Counted from the first letter of the stretch, positions 1 through 9,438 are shown. The stretch is 64,000 bases of DNA from Actinomycetota bacterium (GCA_005884115.1 VAXW01000004.1:124001-188000), one strand, 5' to 3'. Notes: generated by a model from the sequence alone, not told the origin. Program-made: numbers and translations.

Positions 1-1
1 T

Positions 2-106
2 GTGTACGCCAACGCGCTCGTGGCCACGCGCGCGCGGCCGGACACGTTTATCCCCCTGAGACGCGCCTGCGGAAAGTACGTGGATTGGTACCTGCCGGCG
101 CGCTGA
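2..106 (+). CDS. C-terminal fragment of unidentified protein
   Basis: An open frame enters from the left edge and ends at a TGA at 104-106. It gives 34 residues ending ...RACGKYVDWYLPAR. The fragment is rich in Arg and has an aromatic tail (YVDWYL), but is too short to assign. Only ten bases separate it from the end of the converging methyltransferase gene, so it is probably the last gene of a rightward unit belonging to the same glycan locus. Nothing more can be said of its function. Confidence 0.5.
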   Translation: MYANALVATRARPDTFIPLRRACGKYVDWYLPAR

Positions 107-116
107 GCACGCCGCA

Positions 117-875
117 CTAGCTCGCCGCGGAATTGGCCGCGACGTTGCAGCGGAGCGGCCGCTCATATGAGACGCGCGAGTACTCGGGCTCGCCTTCTAC
201 GGGCGTGGCCGACACCATGCACCGTTCCGGTGCGGAGGGCGGCCAGGTCGCGACCAGCTCGGCGGCGAACCCTGAAGAAGAGCACCAGTCGAGAACCGCG
301 GCGACCGTGGGTGCGAACCAGTTGCTCGGATCCTGGGCGAGCTCGTCCTGCCGGTAGAAGCGCGCGAGCGGCAGGGCGCGGGAATCATCGGGCAGCTCCG
401 CATCGGCCACCGCCGTCTCCAGCAGCAGCAGCTCGCGCGTGAGCTCGCGGACGTTGTCGATCGCGAGCAGCGGGTGGCGCAGGTGGTAGAGAACCCCCCA
501 GAAGATCACGACGTCGAACTGCTCCTCGAGCACCGAGCTCAGCTCATACACGCTGACCTGCCTGAACTCGACGTGCGAACGGAGGAAGTCGCGAAGCTGG
601 TCGAAGCCGAACCAGGACGCCGGCACGATGTCGGTCGCGAGCACCGCCCGTGCTCCGCGCCTCTCGGCCTCGAAGGCGCCTCCCCCGTTGGTCGTCCCGA
701 CGTCGAGAACGCTCTTGCCCGTCAAGTCCTCGGGCAGGCGCGCGGTCCGGGCGAGCCACTCGATGTCGTTTGCGCCAGGCGTGTAGACGTCGCCGGCCAG
801 GCGGAAGCGCTGGTGCCAGACGAAGCTCGCACTGCCCAGGAAGTCGCTCGCCTGCCGCGTGCTGCGCTCAGGCAT
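117..875 (-). CDS. SAM-dependent methyltransferase (CmoB/DUF1698-like fold)
   Basis: Class I methyltransferase of about 252 residues, predicted cytoplasmic. The SAM-binding motif I reads LDVGTTNGG and is followed by an acidic residue ending the second strand (ATDIVP). The motif FWGVLYHLRHPLLAIDNVR closely resembles the CmoB/Methyltransf_9 group, which modifies tRNA wobble uridine. Proteins of this look are also common as sugar methyltransferases in polysaccharide loci, and the surrounding glycosyltransferases favour that role. I chose the ATG at 875 (MPERSTRQ...); a GTG at 896 would add seven residues. It is divergent from the large fusion glycosyltransferase, with a shared ~150-bp promoter region. 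The acceptor is unknown. Confidence 0.8.
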   Translation of the reverse strand: MPERSTRQASDFLGSASFVWHQRFRLAGDVYTPGANDIEWLARTARLPEDLTGKSVLDVGTTNGGGAFEAERRGARAVLATDIVPASWFGFDQLRDFLRSHVEFRQVSVYELSSVLEEQFDVVIFWGVLYHLRHPLLAIDNVRELTRELLLLETAVADAELPDDSRALPLARFYRQDELAQDPSNWFAPTVAAVLDWCSSSGFAAELVATWPPSAPERCMVSATPVEGEPEYSRVSYERPLRCNVAANSAAS

Positions 876-1023
876 GAACGCAGCTCGCCGGAGCACCGAT
901 CAGTGTGGCACGCGGTCGCACGGCCATAACGTAACCGCCCTGCGCAGCGGGCGGTGCACCGGCGGCGCGGCCGCGCCGGCTGCGAGGGGTGCCGCGAGGC
1001 CGCCGTTAAGCTCTGGCCGCGAG

Positions 1024-4000
1024 ATGCACGTCTGCACGATCATCGCCAAGAACTACGTGGCCGCGGCACGCGTGCTCGCGGAGTCGTTTCACGCCCACAA
1101 TCCCGGCGGCACGTGCTCGGTGCTCGTGATAGACGGCCACGTCGACGCGGCGGCCGAGCCGTTCGAGGTGGTCACGATCCCGCAGCTGGGCATCGAGCGC
1201 TTCGAGCGCATGGCCGCCCTCTACACGGTGCTCGAGCTGGCGACAGCTGTGAAGCCTTGGCTGCTGCGCCACCTGCTCGCGCAGAACGGCACCGAGCGCG
1301 TGGTCTACCTGGACCCGGACATCCAGGTGTTCGACTCGCTGCAGGAGGTCGACGAGCTGCTGCGCGAGCACCACCTCGTGATCAACCCCCACCTGACCGA
1401 GCCGATGCCGCGCGATTCACTGCGCCCGAGCGAGACCGACATCCTGATCGCCGGCGCATACAACCTCGGCTTCGTGGGCCTCGCCGCCGGGCGCGAGACC
1501 GACGAGATGCTCGACTGGTGGTCGGAGCGGCTGGAGAGCGACTGCGTCGTGGCGCCGGAGCGCGGGCTGTTCGTCGACCAGCGCTGGATGGACTTTGCGC
1601 CGGGGCTGGTGCCGGACCTGTTCGTCCTTCGCGACCCGGGCTACAACGTCGCCTACTGGAACCTGCCGACACGCCGCGTGCGGCGCGAGGGCGAGCGCTA
1701 CACCGCCAACGGCAGCCCGCTGCGCTTCTTTCACTTCAGCGGCTACGACCCCGAGCGCCCGGAGGAGCTCTCGCGACATCAGAACCGCGTCCGGCTCTCG
1801 CAGGAGCCGGCGCTGCGCGAGATCTGCGACGCATACCGCGATGCGCTGTTCGCGCACGGACACGCGGAGGCGAGCCAATGGCCGTATGCATACGACCGCC
1901 TGGCGAACGACTTTCCGATGGACAAGATCGCGCGCGGCGTCTACCGGCGCGCGCTCTCGGCCGGCCAGCTGCGGCGGGGTCTTTTCGACGCCAGGGGCTC
2001 GCGCGAGTTCGTCGCCTACCTCACGGCGCCCGCCGATGCGGGTGGCGATGCCGGGGTCAACCGCTACCTGCACGAGCTGTGGCGATCGCGCCCCGACCTG
2101 CGCGACGCGTTCCCGAACCTCGACGGTCCCGACGGAGCGCGCTACGCCTCGTGGGCCGCCGTCTCGGGCCGCGTGGAGGTGCCGATCGCCGCGCAGCTCC
2201 TTGCCGGCCACGCCGACGGGCTGGCCGGCTCGGCCGCGGGCGTGAACGTGGTCGGGTACTTCAAGGCGGTCCTCGGCGTGGGCGAGCACGCGCGCCAGCT
2301 TGTCAGCGCGCTCGAATCCCAGGACATACCGGTTGCACCGATCAACCTCCTCGCCGCCCGGGCGCGTCAGGACGCCGACGGACCCAAGGAGCAGCCTCCG
2401 CGCTACCCAGTGAACCTGGTCTGCGTGAACGCCGACGTGTTCGCCGACTTCGCGAACGACGTCGGAGCCGACTTCTTCGACGGGCGCCACACGATCGGCT
2501 ACTGGGCCTGGGAGGTGAACAAGCTCCCAGAGCGCCTGGTCGCGGCGTTTGACTATGTCGATGAGGTCTGGGTCGGCTCCCGGCACACGGCCGAAGCCCT
2601 GATGCCGGCCTCGCCGGTGCCGGTCTTCCGCCTGCCGCAGCCGCTCTCCCTGCCTGATGTCGAGCCCCCGTCGCGGGAGCAGCTCGAGCTGCCCGACGGA
2701 CGCCTGTTCCTGTTCTCGTTCGACTACAACAGCGTGTTCGACCGCAAGAACCCGCTCGCTGTGATCGCCGCCTTCCGCCGCGCGTTCGCCCCTGGCGGCG
2801 GAGCCTCGCTGGTGGTGAAGTGCATCAGCTCCGAGTATCACCCCCAGGAGCACGAGCGCCTGCTCGAGGCCTCGTCCGAGCACCCAGACGTCCACATACT
2901 CGACCGCTACCTCTCGAGCGCCGAGCGGGACGGCCTGGTCGCCGCCTGCGACTGCTACGTGTCGCTGCACCGTGCGGAGGGCTTTGGCTACACGCTCGCC
3001 GAGGCGATGTGGCTCCGCAAGCCCGTGATCGCCACGGGATACTCGGGCAACCTCGACTACATGACGCCCGCGAACAGCTACCTGGTCGACTACCAGCTGG
3101 TGGCGGTCGACGAGGGCCGCGATCCCTACCCGCCGGACGCGGAGTGGGCCGAGCCCAACATCGAGGGCGCGGCAGCAGCTATGCGCGAGGTGTTCGACCG
3201 CCCCGAGGAGGCGCGCGCGCGCGGCGAGCGCGCAGGGCAGGACATCCGCCGCACGCACTCACCGCAGGCGGCGGGCCGCGTCATGGCCCAGCGCCTCCAG
3301 CGGATAGCGGCCGGCTACCCGCTGTCGAGGCGCACGCGACTGCCGAGCTCCTTCGATGTTGATCGGATCTCGAGCCGGGTAGAGGCCGGTCCGTCGCGGC
3401 GCGCGCGCTCGCGCCTGGGCGGGCCGCAGCGGGCGGCACGAAAGGCGGTTCTGCGCTTGATGAAGCCATACACCGCCCACCAGCAGATGATCGATCGCGA
3501 GCTCGTGCGCTCGATGGGCACGGTCGATCAGAAGCTCAGTGCGCTGCTCAGCACGCTCGGGGACGCGCGCAGCAAGCTCGACGTCCTCGGAGCGCACGTC
3601 GCGGCGGCGGACGACCGCCTCGACGACCTCTCGGGCCAGGTCGACGAGCTTCGCACAGAGCAGCGTGAGGCGAGCCGTTTCCTCGCCTCGTTTGGCCTCG
3701 CCGATCAGCCCCCCGAGCGGGCGGCGCTTGCGCTCGAGGACTACCCCGAGGCGCCCGAGCGCCCGTGGACGCCGGAGTGGGTCGAAGCGCACCGAGCGTA
3801 TGTCTCGCGCGCGCTCGACGACCCGGCGCTGCTGATGCGCTTCAAGCGCGCGCAGCCGCTCCCGCCAGGCTTCGGCGTCGGCTACGACGAGCGGGTGATC
3901 GAGTTTCCATGGACGCTGACGCGTGACCTGTCCGGGCGCCTGCTGGACGCTGGTTCGACACTCAACCACCCGCACGTGTTGATGCGCGTGCGCCCGCGGG

Positions 4001-4530
4001 TCGACGAGCTGCACATCGTCACGCTGTCGCCCGAGGACAAGGCCTATCCGTTCCTCGACGTCTCCTACTTGTTCGAGGACCTGCGTTCGCTGCCCGTGGC
4101 CGACAGCACCTACGACTGCGCCGTGTCGATCTCGACGCTCGAGCACGTAGGCATGGACACGACCCACTTCGGCTTGGCGAGGGAGAGCGCGGCGGACCCG
4201 GACGCCGAGCTCGCGGGCGCCCTGCACGAGCTGCGGCGCGTGCTGAAGCCGGGCGGCGCCCTCTACATCACGGTGCCCTTCGGCGTCGAAGAGGACTTCG
4301 GCTGGATGCGCCAGTTCTCAGCCGAAGGATTGAAGCGACTGGTCGCCGCCTTCGGCCCCGCCACGGAGGTCAGCGAGACCTTCTACCGCTACGAGCCCAG
4401 CGGCTGGCAGCAGTGCGAGGCCGCGGAGGCGGCGGCGTCGCGGTATCGCGACCACATCGCAGACCCCGAGCCGGCTGCCGACCGGGCGGTCGCTGCGCGG
4501 GCGGTCGCGTGCGTGCAGCTGCGCAAGTAG
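1024..4530 (+). CDS. Multidomain GT8-like / GT4 / coiled-coil / methyltransferase fusion
   Basis: A 1168-residue protein from the ATG at 1024, where the first strand MHVCTIIAKNYV begins; the open frame extends further upstream without recognisable sequence. Residues 1-300 are a GT-A-like transferase resembling family 8, with the metal motif DPD at 97-99. Residues ~405-760 are a GT-B family 4 transferase with the E-x7-E pair at Glu652 and Glu660 (RAEGFGYTLAEAM). Residues ~822-888 are strongly heptad-like and predicted to form a coiled coil. Residues ~960-1168 are a class I methyltransferase (motif I LLDAGS, Asp975; LRRVLKPGGALYI near 1070-1082). Two sugar additions and a methyl cap in one chain, separated by a rod, recall WbdD, where a coiled coil measures O-antigen length. 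That parallel is inference. It is divergent from the methyltransferase at its left. Confidence 0.88.
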   Translation: MHVCTIIAKNYVAAARVLAESFHAHNPGGTCSVLVIDGHVDAAAEPFEVVTIPQLGIERFERMAALYTVLELATAVKPWLLRHLLAQNGTERVVYLDPDIQVFDSLQEVDELLREHHLVINPHLTEPMPRDSLRPSETDILIAGAYNLGFVGLAAGRETDEMLDWWSERLESDCVVAPERGLFVDQRWMDFAPGLVPDLFVLRDPGYNVAYWNLPTRRVRREGERYTANGSPLRFFHFSGYDPERPEELSRHQNRVRLSQEPALREICDAYRDALFAHGHAEASQWPYAYDRLANDFPMDKIARGVYRRALSAGQLRRGLFDARGSREFVAYLTAPADAGGDAGVNRYLHELWRSRPDLRDAFPNLDGPDGARYASWAAVSGRVEVPIAAQLLAGHADGLAGSAAGVNVVGYFKAVLGVGEHARQLVSALESQDIPVAPINLLAARARQDADGPKEQPPRYPVNLVCVNADVFADFANDVGADFFDGRHTIGYWAWEVNKLPERLVAAFDYVDEVWVGSRHTAEALMPASPVPVFRLPQPLSLPDVEPPSREQLELPDGRLFLFSFDYNSVFDRKNPLAVIAAFRRAFAPGGGASLVVKCISSEYHPQEHERLLEASSEHPDVHILDRYLSSAERDGLVAACDCYVSLHRAEGFGYTLAEAMWLRKPVIATGYSGNLDYMTPANSYLVDYQLVAVDEGRDPYPPDAEWAEPNIEGAAAAMREVFDRPEEARARGERAGQDIRRTHSPQAAGRVMAQRLQRIAAGYPLSRRTRLPSSFDVDRISSRVEAGPSRRARSRLGGPQRAARKAVLRLMKPYTAHQQMIDRELVRSMGTVDQKLSALLSTLGDARSKLDVLGAHVAAADDRLDDLSGQVDELRTEQREASRFLASFGLADQPPERAALALEDYPEAPERPWTPEWVEAHRAYVSRALDDPALLMRFKRAQPLPPGFGVGYDERVIEFPWTLTRDLSGRLLDAGSTLNHPHVLMRVRPRVDELHIVTLSPEDKAYPFLDVSYLFEDLRSLPVADSTYDCAVSISTLEHVGMDTTHFGLARESAADPDAELAGALHELRRVLKPGGALYITVPFGVEEDFGWMRQFSAEGLKRLVAAFGPATEVSETFYRYEPSGWQQCEAAEAAASRYRDHIADPEPAADRAVAARAVACVQLRK

Positions 4531-4605
4531 GCACCTGGTGGGCGGGCTTCCCTGGCAGACAGCTTAGATTCAACGCGCGCGGCTCGGAGCCGGCGCTGTA
4601 CCGGG

Positions 4606-5787
4606 TCAGCCCGTGCGGCGCAGCCCGAGGATGCTGAGCAGGAACGACGAGAAGAAGATCTGAATGCCCACGATCATCAGCGAGGCGCCCACGATCGCAA
4701 GGCGCTCGTACGCGAGCGAGCCGAACCCGTGCGAGGCCCAGCTGGCGACGATGATGGCAGCCATCGCCATGCCGATCAGCGCGAAGGCCCCGCCCAGGAG
4801 CAGGCCGTGCTCCAACCGAAAGCGCGCGCGCATCCTGTCAAACCAGGGATCGCGCTCGCCCATGAAGTAGGTGCCGTAGGCGTGCGCGCACAGCCCAAGG
4901 GCAAGCACCTGGGTACCGACGATCATCAGCAGCGCCCCGCCGATCAGCGCATGCAGCCCCCAGGAGCGCCCGAAGAAGGCCAGCCCCGAGCCAACGACGG
5001 CGACGATCAGCGCACCGAACCCCGCGAGCAGCGCGCCGGGCACAATGAACAGGTGGTTTGGGCTGTGCACGAGCAGAAAGCGCAGGTGGCGCCAGCCGTC
5101 GCGGAAGCTCGAGAGCTTGCTCTCGCCTCCGCGGGGGCGGTACTCGATCGGAAACTCGGCGATGCGCAGCTCCTCCTTGGCGGCCCTGATCACCATCTCT
5201 GAGGCGAACTCCATGCCGGTCGTCCGCAGGTCCAGGCGCGGCAACACGTCGCGGCGCAGGGCGCGCATGCCACAGTGGGCGTCCTTGACCCCGGTGCTGA
5301 AGAACAGGTTCAGAAGCCCAGTGAGTATCGGGTTGCCGATATAGCGATGAAGCCACGGCATCGCGCCCGGCTGGATGTTGTCCATGCGGTCGCCGATCAC
5401 CATCTCCGCTCCATCCTCGAGCGCGGCGACGAAGCGCGGAATCTCGTTGAAGTCGTACGTCAGGTCGGCGTCGGCCATCACGATGTAGCGGCCGCGCGAA
5501 GCCTCAAAGCCGGCCAGGTACGCGCTGCCATAGCCGCGGCGCCGCTCGACAACGACGCGCGCGCCAGCTCCCTCGGCAAGGCGCGCCGAGTCGTCCTCGG
5601 AGTTGTTGTCGACCACGACGACCTCGCTCGGGACTCCCATCGCCCTCAGAGAGCGCAACGCAGCGGCGACGCATGCCTCGATGTTCTCCGCCTCGTTCAA
5701 GCACGGTATAACGACTGAGATGAGCGGCGTGTGCAGCTCGCGCGCGTGCGGGGATAGAGGGCGACGTGTAGGGAGGACTGTGCTCAT
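4606..5787 (-). CDS. GT2 polyprenyl-phosphate glycosyltransferase with C-terminal membrane helices
   Basis: A 393-residue family 2 glycosyltransferase of the DPM1/GtrB type, which moves a sugar from a nucleotide to polyprenyl phosphate at the inner face of the membrane. The N-terminal GT-A domain carries SVVIPCLNEAENI (24-36), VVVDNNSED (57-65) and the metal-binding DAD at 106-108 within MADADLT. GYGSAYLAGFEAS and HCGMRALRRD are typical of the family. Four hydrophobic segments follow residue ~245 and would anchor the enzyme. It is divergent from the GT4 gene at 5917, with a palindromic -10 sequence between them. In the locus it may supply a lipid-linked sugar donor. Confidence 0.88.
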   Translation of the reverse strand: MSTVLPTRRPLSPHARELHTPLISVVIPCLNEAENIEACVAAALRSLRAMGVPSEVVVVDNNSEDDSARLAEGAGARVVVERRRGYGSAYLAGFEASRGRYIVMADADLTYDFNEIPRFVAALEDGAEMVIGDRMDNIQPGAMPWLHRYIGNPILTGLLNLFFSTGVKDAHCGMRALRRDVLPRLDLRTTGMEFASEMVIRAAKEELRIAEFPIEYRPRGGESKLSSFRDGWRHLRFLLVHSPNHLFIVPGALLAGFGALIVAVVGSGLAFFGRSWGLHALIGGALLMIVGTQVLALGLCAHAYGTYFMGERDPWFDRMRARFRLEHGLLLGGAFALIGMAMAAIIVASWASHGFGSLAYERLAIVGASLMIVGIQIFFSSFLLSILGLRRTG

Positions 5788-5837
5788 CGGCCGGGCTCGC
5801 CGCGATGCGGACCGCCGGGGAGGCGGTGCGGTATGCG

Positions 5838-5845
5838 GTTATAAC
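5838..5845. promoter_or_regulatory. Symmetric -10 element of a bidirectional promoter
   Basis: GTTATAAC is a perfect 8-bp palindrome in an otherwise GC-rich 129-bp divergent spacer, so TATAAC can be read as a -10 hexamer on both strands. Implied leaders are about 65 nt for the gene at 5917 and about 44 nt for the gene starting at 5787. No clear -35 elements were found. Confidence 0.35.
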
Positions 5846-5916
5846 GCTCCAAAGGGCGGAAAGTGGCGCGGGGAACGTCGTGCATGAGCGCGCCCGCGAA
5901 ATGAGATGCTAGCGAG

Positions 5917-7071
5917 ATGCGCATCTGCGTCGTCTATGACTGCCTTTTTCCCTACACCGTCGGGGGTGGCGAGCGCTGGTACCGCAGCCTCGCCGAGCGT
6001 CTTGCTGCCGATGGTCACCAGGTCACGTACCTGACCCTGCGCCAGTGGGACCGTGGAGAGAAGCCACGGGTGAGCGCCGGCGTGCACGTGGTCGCCGCAG
6101 GTCCCGCGATGGCCCTGTACACGGCGAGCGGACGGCGCCGCATCATTCCGCCGCTCGTGTTCGGCGCGGGTGTGCTGTGGCACCTGCTGCGCCGCGGGCG
6201 CCGCTACGACGTCGTCGACACCGGCGCCTTTCCGTACTTCTCGCTGCTGGCGGCAGCCGCGGTGCGTCCACTGGCGGGCTACCAGCTCGTGGTCGACTGG
6301 TTCGAGGTCTGGAGTCGCTCCTACTGGCGAGAGTATTTAGGCGCCTTCGGCGGGGTGGGCCGGTTGGTGCAACGCCTGTGCGCACGCGTGCCACAGCGCG
6401 CCTTCTGCTTCTCGGAGCTGCACGCCAGGCGCCTGCGCGCCGAGGGGCTCAAGGGAGGAGTGACAGTCCTGCGTGGGCTGTATGCCGGGTCGGCCGCGCG
6501 TGATTCACCAGGCGCAGTCGCCGAGCCGCGCGTCCTCTTCGCGGGCCGGCTCATTCCCGAGAAGCGCGCAACGCTCGCGCTCGAGGCGATCATGCTCGCC
6601 GCCCAGCGGATCCCCGAGCTCGAGGGAACGATCCTGGGCGACGGCCCCGAGCGCGCGGCGCTTCAGCAGGCGATCACCGAGCGTGGCCTTGAGGGGTTTG
6701 TCTCGGCGCCGGGGTTCGCCGACGCGGAGACGGTGGACGCGGAGATGCGCAGCGCGATGTGCCTGCTGCTCACCTCGCGCCGCGAGGGTTACGGACTGGT
6801 CGTCGTGGAGGCTGCCGCGTTGGGGACGCCGAGCATCGTCGTCGCCGACGAGGACAACGCCGCCACGGAGCTGATCGTAGCCGGCGTCAACGGCGCGATC
6901 GCAGCGCGCCCAGACCCCCAGGCGGTCGCTGACGCGATCGTGCAGGTGCACGAGGCCGGGCGGGCGCTGCGCGAGCGAACGGCCCAGTGGTTCGCCGAGA
7001 ACGCGTTCCAGCTCTCGCTCGAGTCCTCGTTGCAGATCGTGCTCGACAGCTACGCGAGCGCGCGCGCGTAG
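5917..7071 (+). CDS. GT4 glycosyltransferase
   Basis: A 384-residue GT-B retaining transferase. The N-terminal acceptor domain opens with MRICVVYDCLFPYTVGGGER, with the glycine-rich loop typical of family 4. The C-terminal donor domain has VLFAGRLIPEKR and the E-x7-E pair in SRREGYGLVVVEAAALGTPS. It is cytoplasmic or peripheral at the membrane. Its last 22 bases overlap the end of the converging GT4 gene at 7050. Donor and acceptor sugars cannot be read from sequence. It is expressed from the divergent spacer carrying the palindromic -10. Confidence 0.9.
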   Translation: MRICVVYDCLFPYTVGGGERWYRSLAERLAADGHQVTYLTLRQWDRGEKPRVSAGVHVVAAGPAMALYTASGRRRIIPPLVFGAGVLWHLLRRGRRYDVVDTGAFPYFSLLAAAAVRPLAGYQLVVDWFEVWSRSYWREYLGAFGGVGRLVQRLCARVPQRAFCFSELHARRLRAEGLKGGVTVLRGLYAGSAARDSPGAVAEPRVLFAGRLIPEKRATLALEAIMLAAQRIPELEGTILGDGPERAALQQAITERGLEGFVSAPGFADAETVDAEMRSAMCLLLTSRREGYGLVVVEAAALGTPSIVVADEDNAATELIVAGVNGAIAARPDPQAVADAIVQVHEAGRALRERTAQWFAENAFQLSLESSLQIVLDSYASARA

Positions 7072-8237
7072 CTTTGCAGCGTCAGCCGCGCGGTGCGCTC
7101 CCACGTGAACTCGCGCACCCGTTCGCGGCCGAGCGCGGCAAGGCGCCGGCGAAGCTCGGCGTCGTCGATCAGGCGCGCGAGGGCCTGCGCAATCGCGTCC
7201 TCGTCGTACGGGTCGAACAGCAGCGCCGCCTCGCCCGCCACCTCCGGCAGCGAAGAGGCATCCGAGCACGCCACCGGCACCCCGCGGGCCATCGCCTCGA
7301 GCACGGGAAGCCCGAAGCCCTCATATAGCGAGGGGAACACGAACGCCCTCGCGATCGCCCACAGCCCCTCCACCTCCGCGGGGCTCAGCCAACCGACGAA
7401 GCGAACATCCGAGGCGACGCCCGCACTCGCAGCGCGGCCCCGCAACTCCTGCTCGTGCGCAGTTGGATAGCCCGCGAGCACGAGCAGCGGACGGCGCTCG
7501 GGAGGAAGCCGCGCAAGCGCGCCGATCAGCGCCGCGAGGTTCTTGTGCGGACGCTTGGCCGACAGGCTCAGGAGCACCTCGCGCGAGCCGAGCTCGAAGC
7601 GCGCGCGCACCTCGGTCTCCGGACGCGCGTACCTGCGACCCGTGCCCACGCCGAGGGGGACAACGTCGACGCGCTCGGGCTTGATGCCAAGCATGTCGAC
7701 GAGATCGGCGCGCGTGCTCTGCGAGTCGCAGATCACGCGGTGCGAGCGCCGCGCCGCAGTGGGAACTAGCACCCTCATGGCGCCCGCGCGCAGCCGGCCA
7801 TGCGCCTCGGGATAGTGGGCGTAGATGAGGTCGTGCACGGTCACCACTCTGCGGAAGGGCCCCCACAACGGTGCCGTGGAGGCGAGGCTGTGAACGAGAT
7901 CGACACGCGCGCGCGCAGCCAGCCGGGGCAGCAGCGCCTGCTCGCCGAACACCCACTGCTCTCGCCGGCGAGCGTTGACCGGCACCGTCACCGTCGGTAG
8001 CAGCTCACCCCACGGCCCACCTCCGGCGGCGGTGGCCTCGCGATTGATGAACGCCGTGAAGCGCATTCCCGGCTCGGCCGCGCCGAGCAGCGCGGGGATC
8101 AGCTCGCGCGCGACGATCTCCATCCCGCCCGTCTCTCCGGGAACGAGGAAGATCAGGTTCAGACCGACACGATGCGGAGGGGTTGTAACGGCCCTATCCG
8201 TCGATCCGCCCTGCCGGCCTTTCTCCCCGCCCGCCAC
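7050..8237 (-). CDS. GT4 glycosyltransferase (second gene of a tandem pair)
   Basis: A family 4 transferase of 395 residues if started at the GTG at 8237. That codon lies one base after the stop of the upstream GT4 gene (TGA at 8239-8241), which supports translational coupling. The open frame runs further upstream but the first family-like sequence (RVGLNLIFLVPGETGG) appears about 22 residues after this GTG. The donor-domain motif is PSLYEGFGLPVLEAMARGVPV, with E-x7-E. It is similar in layout to its upstream neighbour (both have VHDLIY or ILDVIW type acceptor motifs and an ASSLPEV or IPVLTEL end), so the pair looks like a duplication. Confidence 0.88.
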   Translation of the reverse strand: MAGGEKGRQGGSTDRAVTTPPHRVGLNLIFLVPGETGGMEIVARELIPALLGAAEPGMRFTAFINREATAAGGGPWGELLPTVTVPVNARRREQWVFGEQALLPRLAARARVDLVHSLASTAPLWGPFRRVVTVHDLIYAHYPEAHGRLRAGAMRVLVPTAARRSHRVICDSQSTRADLVDMLGIKPERVDVVPLGVGTGRRYARPETEVRARFELGSREVLLSLSAKRPHKNLAALIGALARLPPERRPLLVLAGYPTAHEQELRGRAASAGVASDVRFVGWLSPAEVEGLWAIARAFVFPSLYEGFGLPVLEAMARGVPVACSDASSLPEVAGEAALLFDPYDEDAIAQALARLIDDAELRRRLAALGRERVREFTWERTARLTLQSYARALA

Positions 8238-8238
8238 C

Positions 8239-9387
8239 TCAACCGCGGTCCAGCGCGCGCCGATAGCTCGCGAGTGTCGTCCTGGCGGTTCGCTCCCACG
8301 TGAAGAGGCGGCAGCGCTCGCTTCCACGCCCAACGAGCGCGGACGCCAGAGCACGATCGTGGGTGATGCGCGCAATCGCCTGCGCAATCGAGGAGGGATC
8401 GTGGGGATCGAAAAGCAGAGCTGCGTCCCCGACGAGCTCGGTCAGGACGGGGATGTCAGAGCACGCCACCGGCAGGCCACGTGCCATGGCCTCGAGCACC
8501 GGGAGCCCGAATCCCTCCTGGAATGTCGGCAGCACGAAACATGAGGCAGCAGAGAAGAGATCCTCGAGATCGGCCTCGGAGATCCAACCCGGAAAGTGCA
8601 CGCGGTCCCACACCCCGCTTGATTGCGCGAGCGCTCGGAGCTCGCGCTCATACTCGTTCGGCGAGCCGGGGAGAACCAGCTGCGCAGGGGGGTCCGGCAG
8701 GAGCGCAAATGCACGGATGAGCCCATCGAGGTTCTTGTGCGCTCGTTTCGCGGCTACGCAAAGGACGATCGGCTCAGGGCCCAAGCCAAGACGCTCGCGC
8801 ACCTGCTCGGAGTCCGCGCGACCGTCAGCCCCCGCCGGCGGGAGAACGCCCAGCGGCGTGACATCGAACTTGTTCGGATCGAGCCGAAGCGTGGCAGCAA
8901 TGTCATCGCGTGCGGCTTCGGAAATGGCGATCACGCGATCGGACGTGCGTCCCATGAGCGGCGTGAGCGTTCGCATCACGGCGCGGAAGCGCTTGCCCGC
9001 GGCCTCTGGATGGTGAAGCCAGATGACATCGAGGATCGTAACGACGCTCGCCACTCCCGGATGAACGAGCGGAACCAAGTAGGCGAGGCCGTGCACGAGA
9101 TCGAGGCGCCGACGGCGAGCGGCGAGGCCGATCGCCACGAGCTCATACCACAGGTGCCACGGCGTCCCAACCCCGGGAACGGGCAGGCGCACCCAACGCA
9201 CCTCTTCCGCCCACGGCTGGGCCATCAGGTCGGCCGGCGCAGTCGATCCGACCCAGGCGGTGATCTCGATCCCAGGTTCAGCGGCCAAGAGCGAGGGGAT
9301 CAGCTCACGCGCGTAGCGCCCGGAGCCGCCTGAGTCCTCAACGAGATAGGCGAGGTTGAAGCCAATGCGCAGTGGCGACTGGGCCAT
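8239..9387 (-). CDS. GT4 glycosyltransferase (first gene of a tandem pair)
   Basis: A ~382-residue GT-B family 4 transferase. The start is placed at the ATG at 9387 (MAQSPLRIGFNLAYL); another in-frame ATG lies at 9396. Motifs include RIGFNLAYLVEDSGGSGRYA at the N-terminus, LCVAAKRAHKNLDGLI in the donor domain and LPTFQEGFGLPVLEAMARG with the E-x7-E pair. It forms a two-gene leftward unit with the GT4 gene at 7050-8237. The start region faces the methyltransferase at 9439 across a 51-bp divergent spacer that holds a perfect inverted repeat. Sugar specificity is unknown. Confidence 0.9.
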   Translation of the reverse strand: MAQSPLRIGFNLAYLVEDSGGSGRYARELIPSLLAAEPGIEITAWVGSTAPADLMAQPWAEEVRWVRLPVPGVGTPWHLWYELVAIGLAARRRRLDLVHGLAYLVPLVHPGVASVVTILDVIWLHHPEAAGKRFRAVMRTLTPLMGRTSDRVIAISEAARDDIAATLRLDPNKFDVTPLGVLPPAGADGRADSEQVRERLGLGPEPIVLCVAAKRAHKNLDGLIRAFALLPDPPAQLVLPGSPNEYERELRALAQSSGVWDRVHFPGWISEADLEDLFSAASCFVLPTFQEGFGLPVLEAMARGLPVACSDIPVLTELVGDAALLFDPHDPSSIAQAIARITHDRALASALVGRGSERCRLFTWERTARTTLASYRRALDRG

Positions 9388-9414
9388 TCGCGCCATCCTA
9401 CGGATCGGCGCATC

Positions 9415-9427
9415 GTCTCTGAGAGAC
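9415..9427. promoter_or_regulatory. Inverted repeat in divergent spacer (possible operator)
   Basis: GTCTCTGAGAGAC has perfect 6-bp arms around one central base. It sits in the 51-bp spacer between the GT4 gene reading left from 9387 and the methyltransferase gene starting at 9439. It is placed where it could control both. The regulator is unknown. Confidence 0.35.
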
Positions 9428-9438
9428 TGCCGCTTGCA

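Noticed and set aside
1417..3258. 613-codon minus-strand frame opposite the fusion glycosyltransferase
   Set aside because: Long antisense frames are expected in GC-rich coding DNA. It has Arg/Val/Gly-rich composition with no domains, and the plus-strand protein is clearly real.
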